From Streptomyces sp. CB01249 (GTDB lineage Bacteria; Actinomycetota; Actinomycetes; Streptomycetales; Streptomycetaceae): a DNA stretch of 64,000 nucleotides. The DNA is taken from assembly GCF_001905735.1 (NCBI RefSeq), contig NZ_LISW01000002.1:1028426-1092425 (forward strand), in the 5' to 3' direction. A program made the translations under genes and the position numbers. Shown piece after piece: positions 1 through 9,402 of the stretch (positions are counted from its first letter, which is position 1; each line of letters opens with the position of its first letter). The notes below the pieces were generated by a model. The model made no database searches, was not told the origin of the DNA, and was given only the letters and a program-made list of their open reading frames with translations.

Positions 1-2
1 TC

Positions 3-338
3 CGCGTCGGCATGCTCGCCGCCTCCCGGGGCGACGTGGAGAGCGCCGGGCACTGGTACCGGGCGGCGGCCGAGTCCGGCAGCCGCAACGGCGCGTTCAA
101 CCTCGGCCTGCTCCTGGCCCGCGAGGGCAGCGAGCGCGAGGCCGCCCTGTGGTGGACCCGCGCCGCCGCCGACGGGCACGGGCGGGCGGCGCTGCGGCTG
201 GCCCTGCTCGCCGCGCGGCGGGGTGAGCTGGCGGAGGGGCAGCGCTGGTGCGCCCGGGCGGTCGAGCTGGGCCCGGCGGAGGTCGCGGAGCGCGCGGCCC
301 GTCTGCGCGAGGCCCTGCACCAGGAGCTGACGGCGTAA
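3..338 (+). CDS. Sel1/TPR-like repeat protein, C-terminal fragment (5' end outside window)
   Basis: The reading frame is open to the left edge of the window, so this is the C-terminal part of a longer protein. The visible part consists of degenerate helical repeats of about 36 residues, with a recurring pattern of A-x-x-W-Y/W-x-R-A-A and G-x-x-x-A-x-x-x-L-G-L-L, typical of Sel1/TPR repeats. Such repeats act as protein-protein scaffolds; no enzymatic domain is visible. It ends about 80 bases before the initiator tRNA gene. Its role is unknown. Confidence 0.75.
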   Translation, partial: RVGMLAASRGDVESAGHWYRAAAESGSRNGAFNLGLLLAREGSEREAALWWTRAAADGHGRAALRLALLAARRGELAEGQRWCARAVELGPAEVAERAARLREALHQELTA

Positions 339-418
339 GGGCGTCCGGGCCGCCCCATGGGCCGTCCGAACGAATTTGCACTGGTCCGAGCCGTCCCGTA
401 GGGTTGTGAACACAACGA

Positions 419-492
419 CGCGGGGTGGAGCAGCTCGGTAGCTCGCTGGGCTCATAACCCAGAGGTCGCAGGTTCAAATCCTGTCCCCGCTA
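419..492 (+). tRNA. Initiator tRNA-fMet (CAT anticodon)
   Basis: A cloverleaf of 74 bases with anticodon CAT can be folded. Initiator hallmarks are present: position 1 (C) does not pair with position 72 (T), and three consecutive G:C pairs (GGG/CCC) close the anticodon stem. The T-loop contains GGTTCAAATCC. The 3' CCA is not encoded. A strong terminator hairpin starts seven bases downstream, so it is a single-gene transcript. Confidence 0.95.
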
Positions 493-498
493 CTGAAG

Positions 499-536
499 AC
501 AGAGGGCCGGATCTTTTCGAAGATCCGGCCCTCTGT
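499..536 (+). terminator. Hairpin terminator after tRNA-fMet
   Basis: A perfect 17-bp inverted repeat (499-515 with 520-536) encloses a TTCG tetraloop, an unusually stable loop. It lies directly behind the tRNA. No T-run follows, as is usual in Streptomyces. Confidence 0.85.
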
Positions 537-600
537 CGTATGCGCGGTCGGGTGCGCGCGAAAACCGCCCCCGGCTCGGGGGCGGTTCGATGTGCGGCGT

Positions 601-1020
601 TCAGGCCGCCGCGGCGCAGTCCGGGCAGATGCCCCGGTACGTCAGCTCGACGCCGGAGATCGTGAAGCCGAAGCGCTCGCCGGCCGGCAGGTCCGCCAGC
701 GGGTCGCCCGACGGGTGCACGTCGCGGATGGCGCCGCACTGCGCGCACACCAGATGGTGGTGGGCGCGGTGCGCGTTGGGGTCGTAGCGCTTGGCGCGGC
801 GGTCGGTGGAGACCTCGATGACCTCGCCGAGGCTCACCATCTCGCCCAGCGTGTTGTAGACGGTGGCGCGGGAGATCTCGGGCAGCTTGGCCACCGCGCG
901 GGCATGGACCTCGTCGGCGGTCAGGTGCACATGGTCCCCGTCGAGGACCTCGGCCACGACGCGCCGCTGCGCGGTCATGCGCCAGCCGCGTCCTCGAAGT
1001 CGTTCCAGCAGGTCACTCAT
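601..1020 (-). CDS. catR: Fur-family peroxide-sensing repressor CatR
   Basis: 139 residues, a normal length for Fur/PerR. The N-terminal winged helix carries the recognition segment S-R-A-T-V-Y-N-T (50-57). A His cluster (H84, H87-H89) forms the regulatory metal site. Two Cys pairs, C92/C95 and C132/C135, form the structural zinc site. It is divergent from a monofunctional catalase gene, the arrangement of S. coelicolor catR-catA, where iron-loaded CatR represses catA until peroxide oxidises its metal-site histidines. Function is therefore assigned from family plus context. An in-frame ATG at 1029 would add three residues; the start at 1020 fits family length equally well. Confidence 0.9.
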   Translation of the reverse strand: MSDLLERLRGRGWRMTAQRRVVAEVLDGDHVHLTADEVHARAVAKLPEISRATVYNTLGEMVSLGEVIEVSTDRRAKRYDPNAHRAHHHLVCAQCGAIRDVHPSGDPLADLPAGERFGFTISGVELTYRGICPDCAAAA

Positions 1021-1080
1021 GGGCGCCATTCTAGCAGCGCAAGGGCCAGGTCTTGAATAGGTGCGACTTTGGATGCTCAG

Positions 1081-1108
1081 TTGACTTGGACTTTGTCCAA
1101 TGTAGGAT
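1081..1108 (+). promoter_or_regulatory. Predicted catA promoter
   Basis: A -35-like TTGACT (1081-1086) and -10-like TAGGAT (1103-1108) are separated by 16 bases. They lie about 90 bases upstream of the catalase start, matching the vegetative sigma factor pattern of Streptomyces. Confidence 0.7.
1086..1100. promoter_or_regulatory. Predicted CatR operator in the promoter spacer
   Basis: The perfect palindrome TTGGAC-TTT-GTCCAA lies between the -35 and -10 elements of the predicted catA promoter. A Fur-like repressor bound there would block RNA polymerase. The position is between divergent catR and catA, so it may also autoregulate catR. Confidence 0.75.
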
Positions 1109-1195
1109 CGCTTATGGCGTCGGCCGGAGGACAGGAAGGCCGGACGCGGGCACGGCATGAAGGCATGACGTGCGGAAACGACGCAGGAGGCGCAC

Positions 1196-2647
1196 GTGAC
1201 GCAGGGACCGCTCACCACGGAGGCAGGCGCACCGGTCGCCGACAACCAGAACAGCGAGACCGCCGGGACCGGCGGCCCGGTCCTGGTGCAGGACCAGCTG
1301 CTGATGGAGAAGCTGGCGCACTTCAACCGCGAGCGCATTCCGGAGCGCGTGGTGCACGCCCGGGGCGCCGGGGCGTACGGAACGTTCACGCTGACCCGCG
1401 ACGTGTCGCAGTGGACGCGGGCGGCGTTCCTCTCGGAGGTCGGCAAGCAGACCGAGACGTTCCTGCGGTTCTCCACCGTCGCGGGCAACCTCGGCTCCGC
1501 CGACGCCGCGCGGGACCCGCGCGGCTTCGCGCTGAAGTTCTACACCGAGGACGGCAACTACGACCTCGTCGGCAACAACACCCCGGTCTTCTTCATCCGG
1601 GACGCCATCAAGTTCCCCGACTTCATCCACACCCAGAAGCGCGACCCGTACACCGGCTCCCAGGAGGCGGACAACGTCTGGGACTTCTGGGGGCTCTCGC
1701 CCGAGTCCACCCACCAGGTGACCTGGCTCTTCGGCGACCGGGGCATCCCCGCCTCGTACCGGCACATGGACGGCTTCGGCTCGCACACCTACCAGTGGCA
1801 GAACGCGGCGGGCGAGGTCTTCTGGGTCAAGTACCACTTCAAGACCGACCAGGGCATCAAGACCCTCACCACCGAGGAGGCCGTCCGCCTCTCCGGTGTG
1901 GACCCGGACAGCCACCAGCGGGATCTGCGCGAGTCCATCGAGCGCGGCGACTTCCCGTCCTGGACGGTGCAGGTGCAGATCATGCCGGCGGCCGAGGCGG
2001 CGACGTACCGCTTCAACCCCTTCGACCTCACCAAGGTGTGGCCGCACGCGGACTACCCGCCGGTCGAGATCGGCAAGCTGGAGCTCAACCGGAACCCGGA
2101 GAACATCTTCGCCGAGGTCGAGCAGTCCATCTTCAGCCCGGCGCACTTCGTCCCCGGCATCGGTCCGTCCCCGGACAAGATGCTCCAGGGCCGTCTCTTC
2201 GCGTACGGCGACGCGCACCGCTACCGCGTCGGCATCAACGCCGACCACCTGCCGGTGAACCGCCCGCACGCCACCGAGGCGCGGACCAACAGCCGCGACG
2301 GCTATCTGTACGACGGCCGCCACAAGGGCGCGAAGAACTACGAGCCCAACAGCTTCGGCGGCCCCGCCGAGACGGGCCGGCCGCTCTCGGGCGCCATCCC
2401 CGTCACCGGCGTCACGGGCAACCACCCGACCCCGCTGCACGCCGAGGACGACGACTTCGTGCAGGCCGGGAACCTCTACCGGCTCATGTCCGAGGACGAG
2501 AAGGCCCGGCTGGTCGACAACCTGTCCGGCTTCATCGCGAAGGTCTCGCGCGACGACATCGCGGAGCGCGCGATCGGCAACTTCCGCCGTGCCGACGAGG
2601 ACTTCGGCAAGCGGCTGGAGGCGGCCGTGCAGGCGCTGCGCGCCTGA
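1196..2647 (+). CDS. catA: Monofunctional haem catalase
   Basis: 483 residues, the small-subunit clade of haem catalases, which turn 2 H2O2 into water and oxygen in the cytoplasm. Visible hallmarks are the distal His in [11 protein letters not shown], the active-site Asn region [10 protein letters not shown], the [12 protein letters not shown] block, and the proximal haem Tyr motif [12 protein letters not shown]. The GTG start is supported by AGGAGG (1185-1190) five bases upstream. Divergent catR and the operator in its promoter point to peroxide induction. A strong hairpin follows at 2664-2700. Confidence 0.95.
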   Translation: MTQGPLTTEAGAPVADNQNSETAGTGGPVLVQDQLLMEKLAHFNRERIPERVVHARGAGAYGTFTLTRDVSQWTRAAFLSEVGKQTETFLRFSTVAGNLGSADAARDPRGFALKFYTEDGNYDLVGNNTPVFFIRDAIKFPDFIHTQKRDPYTGSQEADNVWDFWGLSPESTHQVTWLFGDRGIPASYRHMDGFGSHTYQWQNAAGEVFWVKYHFKTDQGIKTLTTEEAVRLSGVDPDSHQRDLRESIERGDFPSWTVQVQIMPAAEAATYRFNPFDLTKVWPHADYPPVEIGKLELNRNPENIFAEVEQSIFSPAHFVPGIGPSPDKMLQGRLFAYGDAHRYRVGINADHLPVNRPHATEARTNSRDGYLYDGRHKGAKNYEPNSFGGPAETGRPLSGAIPVTGVTGNHPTPLHAEDDDFVQAGNLYRLMSEDEKARLVDNLSGFIAKVSRDDIAERAIGNFRRADEDFGKRLEAAVQALRA

Positions 2648-2663
2648 ATCCCCTCGGTCGTAC

Positions 2664-2700
2664 GACCGGCCCGGCCCCGCACCCGGGGGCCGGGCCGGTC
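2664..2700 (+). terminator. Terminator after catA, probably bidirectional
   Basis: A perfect 15-bp G+C-rich inverted repeat (2664-2678 with 2686-2700) with a 7-base loop lies between the catalase gene and the convergent CBS-domain gene. Confidence 0.85.
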
Positions 2701-2715
2701 GCGTGTGCGGGGTGG

Positions 2716-3117
2716 TCAGCCGACCAGTTCGGCCGGGCGGGGGCGGGATGGGGACCAGCAGCGGATGATGTCGCGGACCGAGACGACGCCGACCGGGCCG
2801 CCCTCGTCGAGGACGATCAGGTGGCGGAAGCCGCCGTGCGTCATGGCCGCCGCTGCCTCTTCGAGCGTCCAGCCGGGGGCCGCGAAGACGACGTCGGTGG
2901 TGGTGTGGGCGGAGGCCGTCTCGGTGTCGGGGTCCTGGCCCGCGCCGACGGCGTTGAGGATGTCGCGCTCGGTGAGGATGCCGAGCCCGCAGGTATCGGG
3001 GTCGTGGACGACGGCCGCCCCGATCCGGCGGGCCGACATCAGCCGGGCGGCCTGGCGCAGCGTATGGGCCGGGCCGATGGTGAGGACCATCGTGCTCATG
3101 GCGTCACGGACGAGCAT
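2716..3117 (-). CDS. CBS-domain pair protein
   Basis: About 133 residues forming two CBS motifs (roughly residues 5-60 and 75-125), including D-A-M-S near the start and the closing signatures G-I-L-T-E-R-D-I and G-V-V-S-V-R-D-I. Stand-alone CBS pairs bind adenosyl nucleotides and act as sensors, but the partner is unknown. The ATG at 3117 is chosen because the Shine-Dalgarno core AGGAGGTGG overlaps the alternative GTG at 3129, so only the ATG has normal spacing. It stands alone between two terminators. Confidence 0.85.
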   Translation of the reverse strand: MLVRDAMSTMVLTIGPAHTLRQAARLMSARRIGAAVVHDPDTCGLGILTERDILNAVGAGQDPDTETASAHTTTDVVFAAPGWTLEEAAAAMTHGGFRHLIVLDEGGPVGVVSVRDIIRCWSPSRPRPAELVG

Positions 3118-3237
3118 GAAGAGTGCCACCTCCTCGGTGAAGCGACTGCGTGGGCCGATTCACAAGTTCACAAGTGGGGGAATGCTCAGAGTTGCACCGA
3201 TGCGGGAAGGCGACAAGGGGTCGCGAAGATCACGAAA

Positions 3238-3264
3238 GGGGCGCGCGGCCCCGCCGCGCGCCCC
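3238..3264 (-). terminator. Terminator after hisN
   Basis: A perfect 12-bp inverted repeat (3238-3249 with 3253-3264) of almost pure G+C closes a three-base loop. It lies about 40 bases past the stop of the minus-strand hisN gene. Confidence 0.75.
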
Positions 3265-3302
3265 TCGAATGTCCGTTACGCCGCCCTGCGGGCGGGGCGC
3301 AC

Positions 3303-4103
3303 TCAGTAACGCTGGTTCAGGTACCCCAGCAGCTCGCGGTGGAGCGCCCCGTTCGACGCCGCGCCGTTCCCGCCGCCCGGCCCGTCCACACCGTCCAGAC
3401 TGGTGAACCGGCCGCCCGCCTCCTGGACGACGATCGCGTTCGCCGCCATGTCCCACAGCGAGAGCTCCGGCTCCGCGCAGATGTCCACGGACCCCTCGGC
3501 GACCATCATGTACGGCCAGAAGTCCCCGTAACCCCGGGTGCGCCAGCAGGCCCGGGTCAGGTCCAGGAAGCCGTCGAGCCGCCCCTGCTCCTCCCAGCCG
3601 GTCAGCGAGGAGTACGCGAACGAGGCGTCCGCGATCCGCTCCACGCTGGAGACCTTCAGCCGGGTCGCGGAGGTCAGACTGCGGCCGGTGTACGCCCCCG
3701 AGCCCTTCGCCGCCCACCAGCGCCGGTTCAGCGCGGGCGCCGAGACGACCCCCACGACCGGCTGGAAGCCGTTCTCGCCCGCCTCCATGAGCGAGATGAG
3801 CGTTGCCCAGACCGGCACGCCCCGTACGTAGTTCTTGGTGCCGTCGATCGGGTCGATCACCCAGCGCCGCGGACCCGTGCCCTCGATGCCGTACTCCTCG
3901 CCCAGGATCGCGTCCCGCGGGCGCGCCCGGTGCAGATGGCCCCGGATCAACTCCTCGGCGGCCTTGTCGGCCTCGCTCACCGGCGTCATGTCCGGCTTGG
4001 TCTCGACCTTGAGGTCCAGAGCCTTGAACCGGTCCATCGTCACCGCGTCGGCGGCGTCCGCCAGTACGTGGGCCAGGCGCAGATCATCGTGGTAATCGGG
4101 CAT
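3303..4103 (-). CDS. hisN: Histidinol-phosphatase, inositol monophosphatase-like
   Basis: 266 residues with the full inositol monophosphatase signature: metal-binding E in [16 protein letters not shown] (first Asp box), and the C-terminal [15 protein letters not shown] block. In Streptomyces and Corynebacterium this subgroup (HisN) removes phosphate from L-histidinol phosphate, the penultimate step of histidine synthesis. The assignment over a generic inositol phosphatase rests on family knowledge and the recalled gene order of S. coelicolor. It is monocistronic by appearance. Confidence 0.85.
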   Translation of the reverse strand: MPDYHDDLRLAHVLADAADAVTMDRFKALDLKVETKPDMTPVSEADKAAEELIRGHLHRARPRDAILGEEYGIEGTGPRRWVIDPIDGTKNYVRGVPVWATLISLMEAGENGFQPVVGVVSAPALNRRWWAAKGSGAYTGRSLTSATRLKVSSVERIADASFAYSSLTGWEEQGRLDGFLDLTRACWRTRGYGDFWPYMMVAEGSVDICAEPELSLWDMAANAIVVQEAGGRFTSLDGVDGPGGGNGAASNGALHRELLGYLNQRY

Positions 4104-4155
4104 GCCGTCACAGTATCGACCCGCCGGTGAGCCGGGCCACAGGGGCCCGGGGCGG

Positions 4156-4479
4156 TCAGTGCGCGGAGCCGGAGAGCTGGAGGCCGATCACGCCGAGGAT
4201 CACCAGCGAGATCGACACCAGCTTGAGCGTGGAGACGATGTCACCGAGGAAGACCATGCCGTAGATGGCGGTCCCCGCCGCGCCGATGCCGGTCCACACC
4301 GCGTACGCGGGCCCCACGTCGAGCTTTTTCAGCGACATGGTGAGCAGACCGAAGCTGCCGAGCGCGAAGATGCAGAACGCGACGGTCGGCCACAGCCGGG
4401 TGAAGCCGTGCGAGAGCTTCAGGCAGACCGCGAACCCGGTCTCCAGAAGTCCCGCGACCACGACCAGCAGCCATGCCAT
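4156..4479 (-). CDS. sugE: SMR family exporter, SugE/Gdx-like
   Basis: 107 residues forming four transmembrane helices. The essential membrane glutamate lies in A-G-L-L-E-T-G-F-A, and the SMR signature [10 protein letters not shown] follows. The SugE/Gdx branch exports guanidinium, whereas the EmrE branch exports lipophilic cations. The sequence [10 protein letters not shown] resembles the SugE side. The ATG at 4479 is used because GGGAGG lies nine bases upstream. It is a single gene rather than a paired heterodimer. I could not recognise a guanidine riboswitch in its leader. Confidence 0.85.
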   Translation of the reverse strand: MAWLLVVVAGLLETGFAVCLKLSHGFTRLWPTVAFCIFALGSFGLLTMSLKKLDVGPAYAVWTGIGAAGTAIYGMVFLGDIVSTLKLVSISLVILGVIGLQLSGSAH

Positions 4480-4589
4480 CGTCCGCACCCTCCCGCATCG
4501 CCGACCGCCCGCACCGGCCGGTGCCGCTGGGCGTGATTATGCACTTACCGGAAGCGAGTGATCGCAAACGTGCGCGGCCCGGTCGCCGC

Positions 4590-5606
4590 TCAGTCGCCCT
4601 CGCGCCGGTTGCGGGTGGCGAGCAGCCGGCGCAGCGAGTCCAGCCGCGCCGGATCCGCGTGCCCCGCCGCCACCCAGGCGTCCAGCGCGCATTCCGGTTC
4701 GTGGCTGTCGTGGGTGCAGCCGCGCGGGCACTCCTCCGTGCCGGGCTGGAGGTCCGGGAAGGCGTTGATGACCCGCGAGGGGTCGATGTGGTTCAGCCCG
4801 AACGAGCGCACCCCGGGGGTGTCGATCACCCAGCCCCGGTAGCCCGGCAGCGGCAGCGCCAGGGCGGACGTGGTGGTGTGCCGGCCCCGGCCGGTCACCG
4901 CGTTCACGACCCCCGTGGTGCGCCGCTTCTCCTTCGGCACCAGCGCGTTGACCAGCGTGGTCTTGCCGACGCCCGAGTGCCCGACGAACGCCGTCACCCG
5001 GTCGTTGAGCTGCTCGCGGACCCGGTCGGCCGCGTCCCCGTTCTCCAGCTCCTCGCGGCTGGTGACGACGAACGGCACCCCCAGCGGGGTGTACGCGCTC
5101 AGCAGCTGGTCCGGGGACGCCAGGTCGGACTTGGTCAGCACCAGGAGCGGGGACAGTCCCCCGTCGTACGCGGCGACCAGGCAGCGGTCGATCATGCGCG
5201 GACGCGGTTCCGGATCGGCCAGCGCGGTCACGATCGCCAGCTGGTCCGCATTGGCCACGACCACCCGTTCGAACGGGTCGTCGTCATCCGCCGTCCGGCG
5301 CAGCACCGAGCGGCGCTCACCGATGCGGACGATCCGGGCGAGGGTGTCCTTGTCGCCGGACAGGTCGCCGACGAGCGAGACGGTGTCGCCCACCACCGCG
5401 GCCTTGCGGCCCAGTTCGCGGGCCTTCATCGCGACGATCGTGCGGTTGCCGACCAGGACGGTGAGGCGGCCCCGGTCCACGGTGAGGACCATGCCGTCCT
5501 CGGCGTCCTCGTGCTTGGGCCGGATGTGGGTGCGCGGGCGGTTGCCCTTGCGGTTGGGGCGGACGCGGATGTCGTCCTCGTCGGGGTTCTTGCCGTAGCG
5601 GCGCAT
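4590..5606 (-). CDS. rsgA: Ribosome small-subunit-dependent GTPase RsgA
   Basis: 338 residues in the circularly permuted order of RsgA: an N-terminal OB-fold (about 35-105), then G4 T-K-S-D, then the P-loop G-H-S-G-V-G-K-T, then D-T-P-G (G3). A C-terminal zinc knuckle with C-P-R-G-C-T-H-D-S-H and a further Cys follows. RsgA acts in late 30S subunit maturation. It starts three bases after the aroA stop, so the two are co-transcribed. Confidence 0.93.
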   Translation of the reverse strand: MRRYGKNPDEDDIRVRPNRKGNRPRTHIRPKHEDAEDGMVLTVDRGRLTVLVGNRTIVAMKARELGRKAAVVGDTVSLVGDLSGDKDTLARIVRIGERRSVLRRTADDDDPFERVVVANADQLAIVTALADPEPRPRMIDRCLVAAYDGGLSPLLVLTKSDLASPDQLLSAYTPLGVPFVVTSREELENGDAADRVREQLNDRVTAFVGHSGVGKTTLVNALVPKEKRRTTGVVNAVTGRGRHTTTSALALPLPGYRGWVIDTPGVRSFGLNHIDPSRVINAFPDLQPGTEECPRGCTHDSHEPECALDAWVAAGHADPARLDSLRRLLATRNRREGD

Positions 5607-5609
5607 GTC

Positions 5610-6959
5610 TCAGGCCCCGAGCATTCCGGTCCACATCTGCGGGAAGTCCGGCAGGGTCTTGGCGGTCGTCGCCACGTTCTCGATCTCCACTCCGGGGACG
5701 GCAAGGCCGATGATCGACCCCGCGGTGGCCATCCGGTGGTCGTCGTACGTATGGAAGGTACCGCCGTGCAGCGGGCGCGGGCGGATGTGCAGGCCGTCGG
5801 CCGTCTCGGTGACGTCGCCGCCGAGCTCGTTGATCTCCTTGGTGAGCGCGGCCAGCCGGTCCGTCTCGTGCAGCCGCAGATGGGCGACGCCGCTCAGCGT
5901 GGAGGGGGAGTCGGCCAGGGCGGCGACGGCGGCGATGCCCGGGGTCAGCTCGCCGACCTCGGAGAGGTCCACGTCGATGCCGTGGACGCGGCCGGAGCCG
6001 GTGAAGGTCAGCCCCTGCTCGGTGAGCTCGCAGCTGCCGCCCATCGCGGTGAAGATGTCGCGCAGTGCGTCACCGGGCTGCGTGGTGCGCACCGGCCAGT
6101 CCGGGATGGTCACCCGGCCGCCCGTGACCAGCGCCGCGGCCAGGAACGGCTGGGCGTTGGACAGGTCCGGCTCGATGGTCAGGTCGCGGCCGAGGAGCGC
6201 CGAGGGGGAGACCCGCCAGACGTTCGGCTCGCCGCCGGTCTCCGGCTCGTCCACCTGCGCGCCGACGGCCCGGAGCATGTCCACGGTCATCCGGATGTGC
6301 GGCATCGAGGGCAGCCGGTCGCCGGTGTGCCGGACCTCCACGCCCTGGTTGAAGCGCGGCGCGGACAGCAGCAGCGCCGAGACGAACTGCGAGGACGAGG
6401 AAGCGTCGATCGCGACCGGGCCGCCGTCCAGCGCGCCGCCGCCGTGCACGGTCATCGGCAGCGAGCCCCGGGAGTCGTCGTCGATCCGGGCGCCGAGGAC
6501 CCGCAGCGCGTCGATCACCCCGGTCAGCGGGCGCTCGTAGGAACGGGGGTCGCCGTCGAAGCGGACGGGTCCTTCGGCGAGCGTGGCCACCGGGGGCAGG
6601 AAGCGCATGACCGTACCGGCGTTGCCGACGTCGACGGTGACCGGGCCGTGCAGCGGGGCCGGGATGACCCGCCACGCCTCGCCCGCGGCCTCCGCCCCGG
6701 CGGCCGCGCCGGTCGCGGCGGAACTGGAGGACACCGTCTCCTCGATGCGTACGCCCATCGCGCGCAGCGCGTCCGCCATCAGCAGGGTGTCCCGGGAGCG
6801 CAGCGGGCGGCGCAGCCAGCCCGGCTCCGAGGAGAGCGCGGCGAGCACCAGCGCGCGGTTGGTGACCGACTTGGAACCGGGCACCGTGACGGTCGCGTCG
6901 ACGGCCCCGCTCGCGAGGGGGGCGGGCCAGAGGGCAGGGTGCACGGCGCTTTCGGTCAT
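5610..6959 (-). CDS. aroA: 3-phosphoshikimate 1-carboxyvinyltransferase (EPSP synthase)
   Basis: 449 residues, typical length. It makes EPSP from shikimate-3-phosphate and PEP in the aromatic amino acid pathway. Visible motifs are the substrate-binding G-S-K-S-V-T-N-R-A near residue 28, the G-N-A-G-T-V-M-R-F loop, and [11 protein letters not shown] near the C-terminus. It overlaps nothing but abuts rsgA, giving an aroA-rsgA operon. Confidence 0.95.
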   Translation of the reverse strand: MTESAVHPALWPAPLASGAVDATVTVPGSKSVTNRALVLAALSSEPGWLRRPLRSRDTLLMADALRAMGVRIEETVSSSSAATGAAAGAEAAGEAWRVIPAPLHGPVTVDVGNAGTVMRFLPPVATLAEGPVRFDGDPRSYERPLTGVIDALRVLGARIDDDSRGSLPMTVHGGGALDGGPVAIDASSSSQFVSALLLSAPRFNQGVEVRHTGDRLPSMPHIRMTVDMLRAVGAQVDEPETGGEPNVWRVSPSALLGRDLTIEPDLSNAQPFLAAALVTGGRVTIPDWPVRTTQPGDALRDIFTAMGGSCELTEQGLTFTGSGRVHGIDVDLSEVGELTPGIAAVAALADSPSTLSGVAHLRLHETDRLAALTKEINELGGDVTETADGLHIRPRPLHGGTFHTYDDHRMATAGSIIGLAVPGVEIENVATTAKTLPDFPQMWTGMLGA

Positions 6960-6996
6960 GCGCTCACTTTAGAGGTTTGGGCGAACGTGAGCCCGG

Positions 6997-7710
6997 TCAC
7001 AGCCCCAGCAGCCAGCGCCCGCCGCCGATCAGGGAGCACAGCGACACCGCGTGGAAGAGGAACAGCCACAGCGCCGCCGGGACGTCGGTCAGGCGGGACA
7101 GCTGGTCCGCGTCCGAGTCCGGTGCCCCGCCGTGCCGCCGCTTCGACTGGAGCTCGAACACCGGGCGTACGCCGCCCAGCAGCAGGAACCACACCACGCT
7201 GTACGCGAACAGCGACTGCCAGGCGGGCGAGGCCAGCCACGAGACCAGCAGGAACACCGAACCGGTGAGGATCACCGTCAGTGCCCCGTACACATTGCGG
7301 ATCATCACCAGCATCACCGCGAGCAGGGCCGTCGCCAGCCACAGCAGCAGCGTGATCCGGCCGTCCACCAGCAGCCAGGCACCGCCGAGCCCGAGGAGCG
7401 AGGGCGCGGTGTAGCCCGCCGCCGCGGTCAGCACCATGCCGATCCCGGTCGGCTTGCCCCGGCTCACGGTCAGCCCGCTGGTGTCCGAGTGCAGCCGGAT
7501 GCCGGAGAGCTGCCGGCCGGAGAGCAGGGCGACCAGTCCGTGGCCGCCCTCGTGCGCGATGGTGATCGCGTTCCGGGACATCCGCCAGAGGATGTTCGGC
7601 ACGACCGCGATGAGCGCCGCGGTCGCGGTCACCACCACCAGCCACTGCTCCGGGGCGGGCTGGGTGCCGGTGACGCGGTCCCACAGGTTGCCGAGATCGG
7701 TGCTGTCCAT
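6997..7710 (-). CDS. M50-type membrane zinc metalloprotease homologue
   Basis: 237 residues with about five to six hydrophobic segments. The zinc motif H-E-G-G-H is embedded in a membrane helix near residue 53, as in the site-2 protease/M50B group. The substrate is unknown. The stop lies about 37 bases upstream of aroA, with which it may share a transcript. It is divergent from the SRAP gene. A non-proteolytic role is possible because a clear second zinc-binding motif (N-P-D-G/L-D-G) is not obvious. Confidence 0.75.
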   Translation of the reverse strand: MDSTDLGNLWDRVTGTQPAPEQWLVVVTATAALIAVVPNILWRMSRNAITIAHEGGHGLVALLSGRQLSGIRLHSDTSGLTVSRGKPTGIGMVLTAAAGYTAPSLLGLGGAWLLVDGRITLLLWLATALLAVMLVMIRNVYGALTVILTGSVFLLVSWLASPAWQSLFAYSVVWFLLLGGVRPVFELQSKRRHGGAPDSDADQLSRLTDVPAALWLFLFHAVSLCSLIGGGRWLLGL

Positions 7711-7775
7711 GGGGCGGGCGGCTCCTTACCGGATCGGGGTCCGTTCGGGATGGCGGTCGTGGCAGTCTGGCACTT

Positions 7776-8591
7776 ATGTGCGGACGGTATGCAGCGAGTC
7801 GGCGGCCCGAGGACCTGACCGGACTCTTCCAGGTGGAGAAGTGGGAACCGGCCGAGGCGCTGGAGCCCGACTACAACGTGGCGCCGACCAAGGAGGTCTA
7901 CGCCGTACTGGAACGTCCTGTGAAAGACGCGGACGACCAGCGCCCGGTTCGCCAGATGCGGGCACTGAAATGGGGGCTCGTCCCGTCCTGGGCCAAGAAC
8001 CCGGAGGGCGCCGCCCGGATGATCAACGCCCGGGCCGAGACCGTCCACGAGAAGCCGTCCTTCCGCCGCCCCTTCGTCTCCCGGCGCTGCATCCTGCCCG
8101 CCGACGGCTATTACGAGTGGGTGACCGGCGCCGAGGAACGGGAGCTGGAGGAGAAGGGGCGCCGCAAGCGCCCCCGTAAGCAGCCCTACTTCGTGACCCC
8201 GGCCGACGGCTCGGTCTTCGCGATGGCCGGACTGTACGAGTTCTGGCGCGACCGCACCCTGCCCGACGACCACCCGCAGGCGTGGTGGGTCACCTGCTCG
8301 GTGATCACCACCGAGGCGGAGACCGGTCCGCTCGCCGTCGCCCCCGCCGACGGACCGGCCTCGCTCTCCGACATCCACCCCCGGATGCCGCTGATGCTCA
8401 CCCCGGACCGCTGGGACGACTGGCTGGACCCCTCGCGCACCGACATCGAGGAGCTGCGCGCCCTGCTGACACCGCCGCCGCCCGGCCTGATGCGCGCCTA
8501 CCCGGTCGCGACCGCCGTCAGCAACGTCCGCAACAACGGCCCCGAGCTGAAGGACGAGCTGGCCGAGCCCGAGGTGAGCACCCTCTTCTGA
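7776..8591 (+). CDS. SOS response-associated peptidase (SRAP/HMCES/YedK family)
   Basis: 271 residues with the catalytic Cys at position 2 (M-C-G-R-Y), exposed after Met removal. Other family residues are N in Y-N-V-A-P-T, the W-G-L-V-P-S-W-A and I-N-A-R-A-E-T blocks, the catalytic Glu region R-C-I-L-P-A-D-G-Y-Y-E-W, and the His in H-P-R-M-P. SRAP proteins bind abasic sites in single-stranded DNA through Cys2 as a protective crosslink. A charged insertion E-R-E-L-E-E-K-G-R-R-K-R follows the Y-Y-E-W motif. Confidence 0.92.
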   Translation: MCGRYAASRRPEDLTGLFQVEKWEPAEALEPDYNVAPTKEVYAVLERPVKDADDQRPVRQMRALKWGLVPSWAKNPEGAARMINARAETVHEKPSFRRPFVSRRCILPADGYYEWVTGAEERELEEKGRRKRPRKQPYFVTPADGSVFAMAGLYEFWRDRTLPDDHPQAWWVTCSVITTEAETGPLAVAPADGPASLSDIHPRMPLMLTPDRWDDWLDPSRTDIEELRALLTPPPPGLMRAYPVATAVSNVRNNGPELKDELAEPEVSTLF

Positions 8592-8654
8592 GCCGTACGC
8601 GACGGGGCGCCGCGCCATCCCCGTACCGCCCACCGGTGTTGGTTGGATGGACCC

Positions 8655-9305
8655 GTGAACACCGACGACGTGACCCCCCGCGCCGAGACCGTCGAGACCG
8701 GGGCCGGCACCGCCCGCGTCACCTGGCTGGACGCCCCCGCCCCGCGCCTCGTCCTCGCCCTCGGCCACGGCGCCGGAGGCGGCATCGAGGCACGCGACCT
8801 CAAGGCCCTCGGCGCCGCCCTGCCCGCGCACGGCGTGAGCGTCGCCCTCGTGGAGCAGCCCTGGCGGGTGGCCGGCAAGAAGCTCGCGCCCGCCCCGAAG
8901 ACCCTGGACACCGGCTGGCGCGGACTCTGGCCGGCCCTCGCGGCGGCCGGGCCGCCGGTCGTGGCCGGGGGGCGCAGCGCCGGGGCCCGTGTGGCCTGCC
9001 GCACCGCCGCGGAGCTCGGCGCCCGGGCGGTCCTCGCGCTCAGCTTCCCGCTGCACCCGCCGGGCCGCCCCGAGAAGACCCGCGCCGACGAGCTGCTGGG
9101 CTGCGGGGTGGACGCCCTCGTCGTCCAGGGCGGCAACGACCCGTTCGGGAATCCCGCCGAATTCCCGCCCGGCGACTACCGGATCACCGAGGTGCCGTAC
9201 GGCGACCACGGCTTCTCCGTACCGAAGAGGTCCGGGCTCACCGAGGAGCGGGCGATGGAGATCCTCACCGCGTCCGTCGCCGGGTGGCTGGCGGATCTGA
9301 AGTGA
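8655..9305 (+). CDS. Alpha/beta-hydrolase fold protein, KANL3/Tex30-like
   Basis: About 216 residues. An alpha/beta-hydrolase core is visible: strand plus H-G-A-G-G near residue 35, a nucleophile elbow-like G-G-R-S-A-G-A-R (Ser) near 105, an acid region Q-G-G-N-D-P-F-G, and the His in G-D-H-G-F. The family acts on unknown substrates. The GTG at 8655 is preferred; a TTG at 8643 would add four residues. It lies just upstream of the sigR promoter in the same direction. Confidence 0.8.
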   Translation: MNTDDVTPRAETVETGAGTARVTWLDAPAPRLVLALGHGAGGGIEARDLKALGAALPAHGVSVALVEQPWRVAGKKLAPAPKTLDTGWRGLWPALAAAGPPVVAGGRSAGARVACRTAAELGARAVLALSFPLHPPGRPEKTRADELLGCGVDALVVQGGNDPFGNPAEFPPGDYRITEVPYGDHGFSVPKRSGLTEERAMEILTASVAGWLADLK

Positions 9306-9325
9306 CGCGGGCCCCTCGCACGCCC

Positions 9326-9353
9326 GGGAATGCCCGGCGGAGGGCCGCTGTTG
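9326..9353 (+). promoter_or_regulatory. SigR-dependent promoter of sigR (sigRp2 type)
   Basis: GGGAAT (9326-9331) and GTTG (9350-9353) are separated by exactly 18 bases, matching the known SigR consensus GGGAAT-N18-GTT. It lies about 50 bases before the long-form start codon, so SigR should amplify its own synthesis under thiol oxidation, as known for sigRp2 in S. coelicolor. Confidence 0.85.
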
Positions 9354-9402
9354 TGAGGGACATCGGTACGCCAACGTCGTAAGTGGAGAGGGAGTCCGTC
9401 GC

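Noticed and set aside
1112..2440. Long open frame antisense to catalase, and similar long frames antisense to most genes
   Set aside because: Such frames arise from third-position G+C bias; they have no family resemblance, no ribosome site and low-complexity R/A/G/P composition.
4480..4590. Possible guanidine riboswitch before the SugE-like gene
   Set aside because: I looked for the conserved ACGR loops of guanidine-II and the pseudoknot core of guanidine-III on the minus strand and saw neither; only general G+C-rich stems are present.
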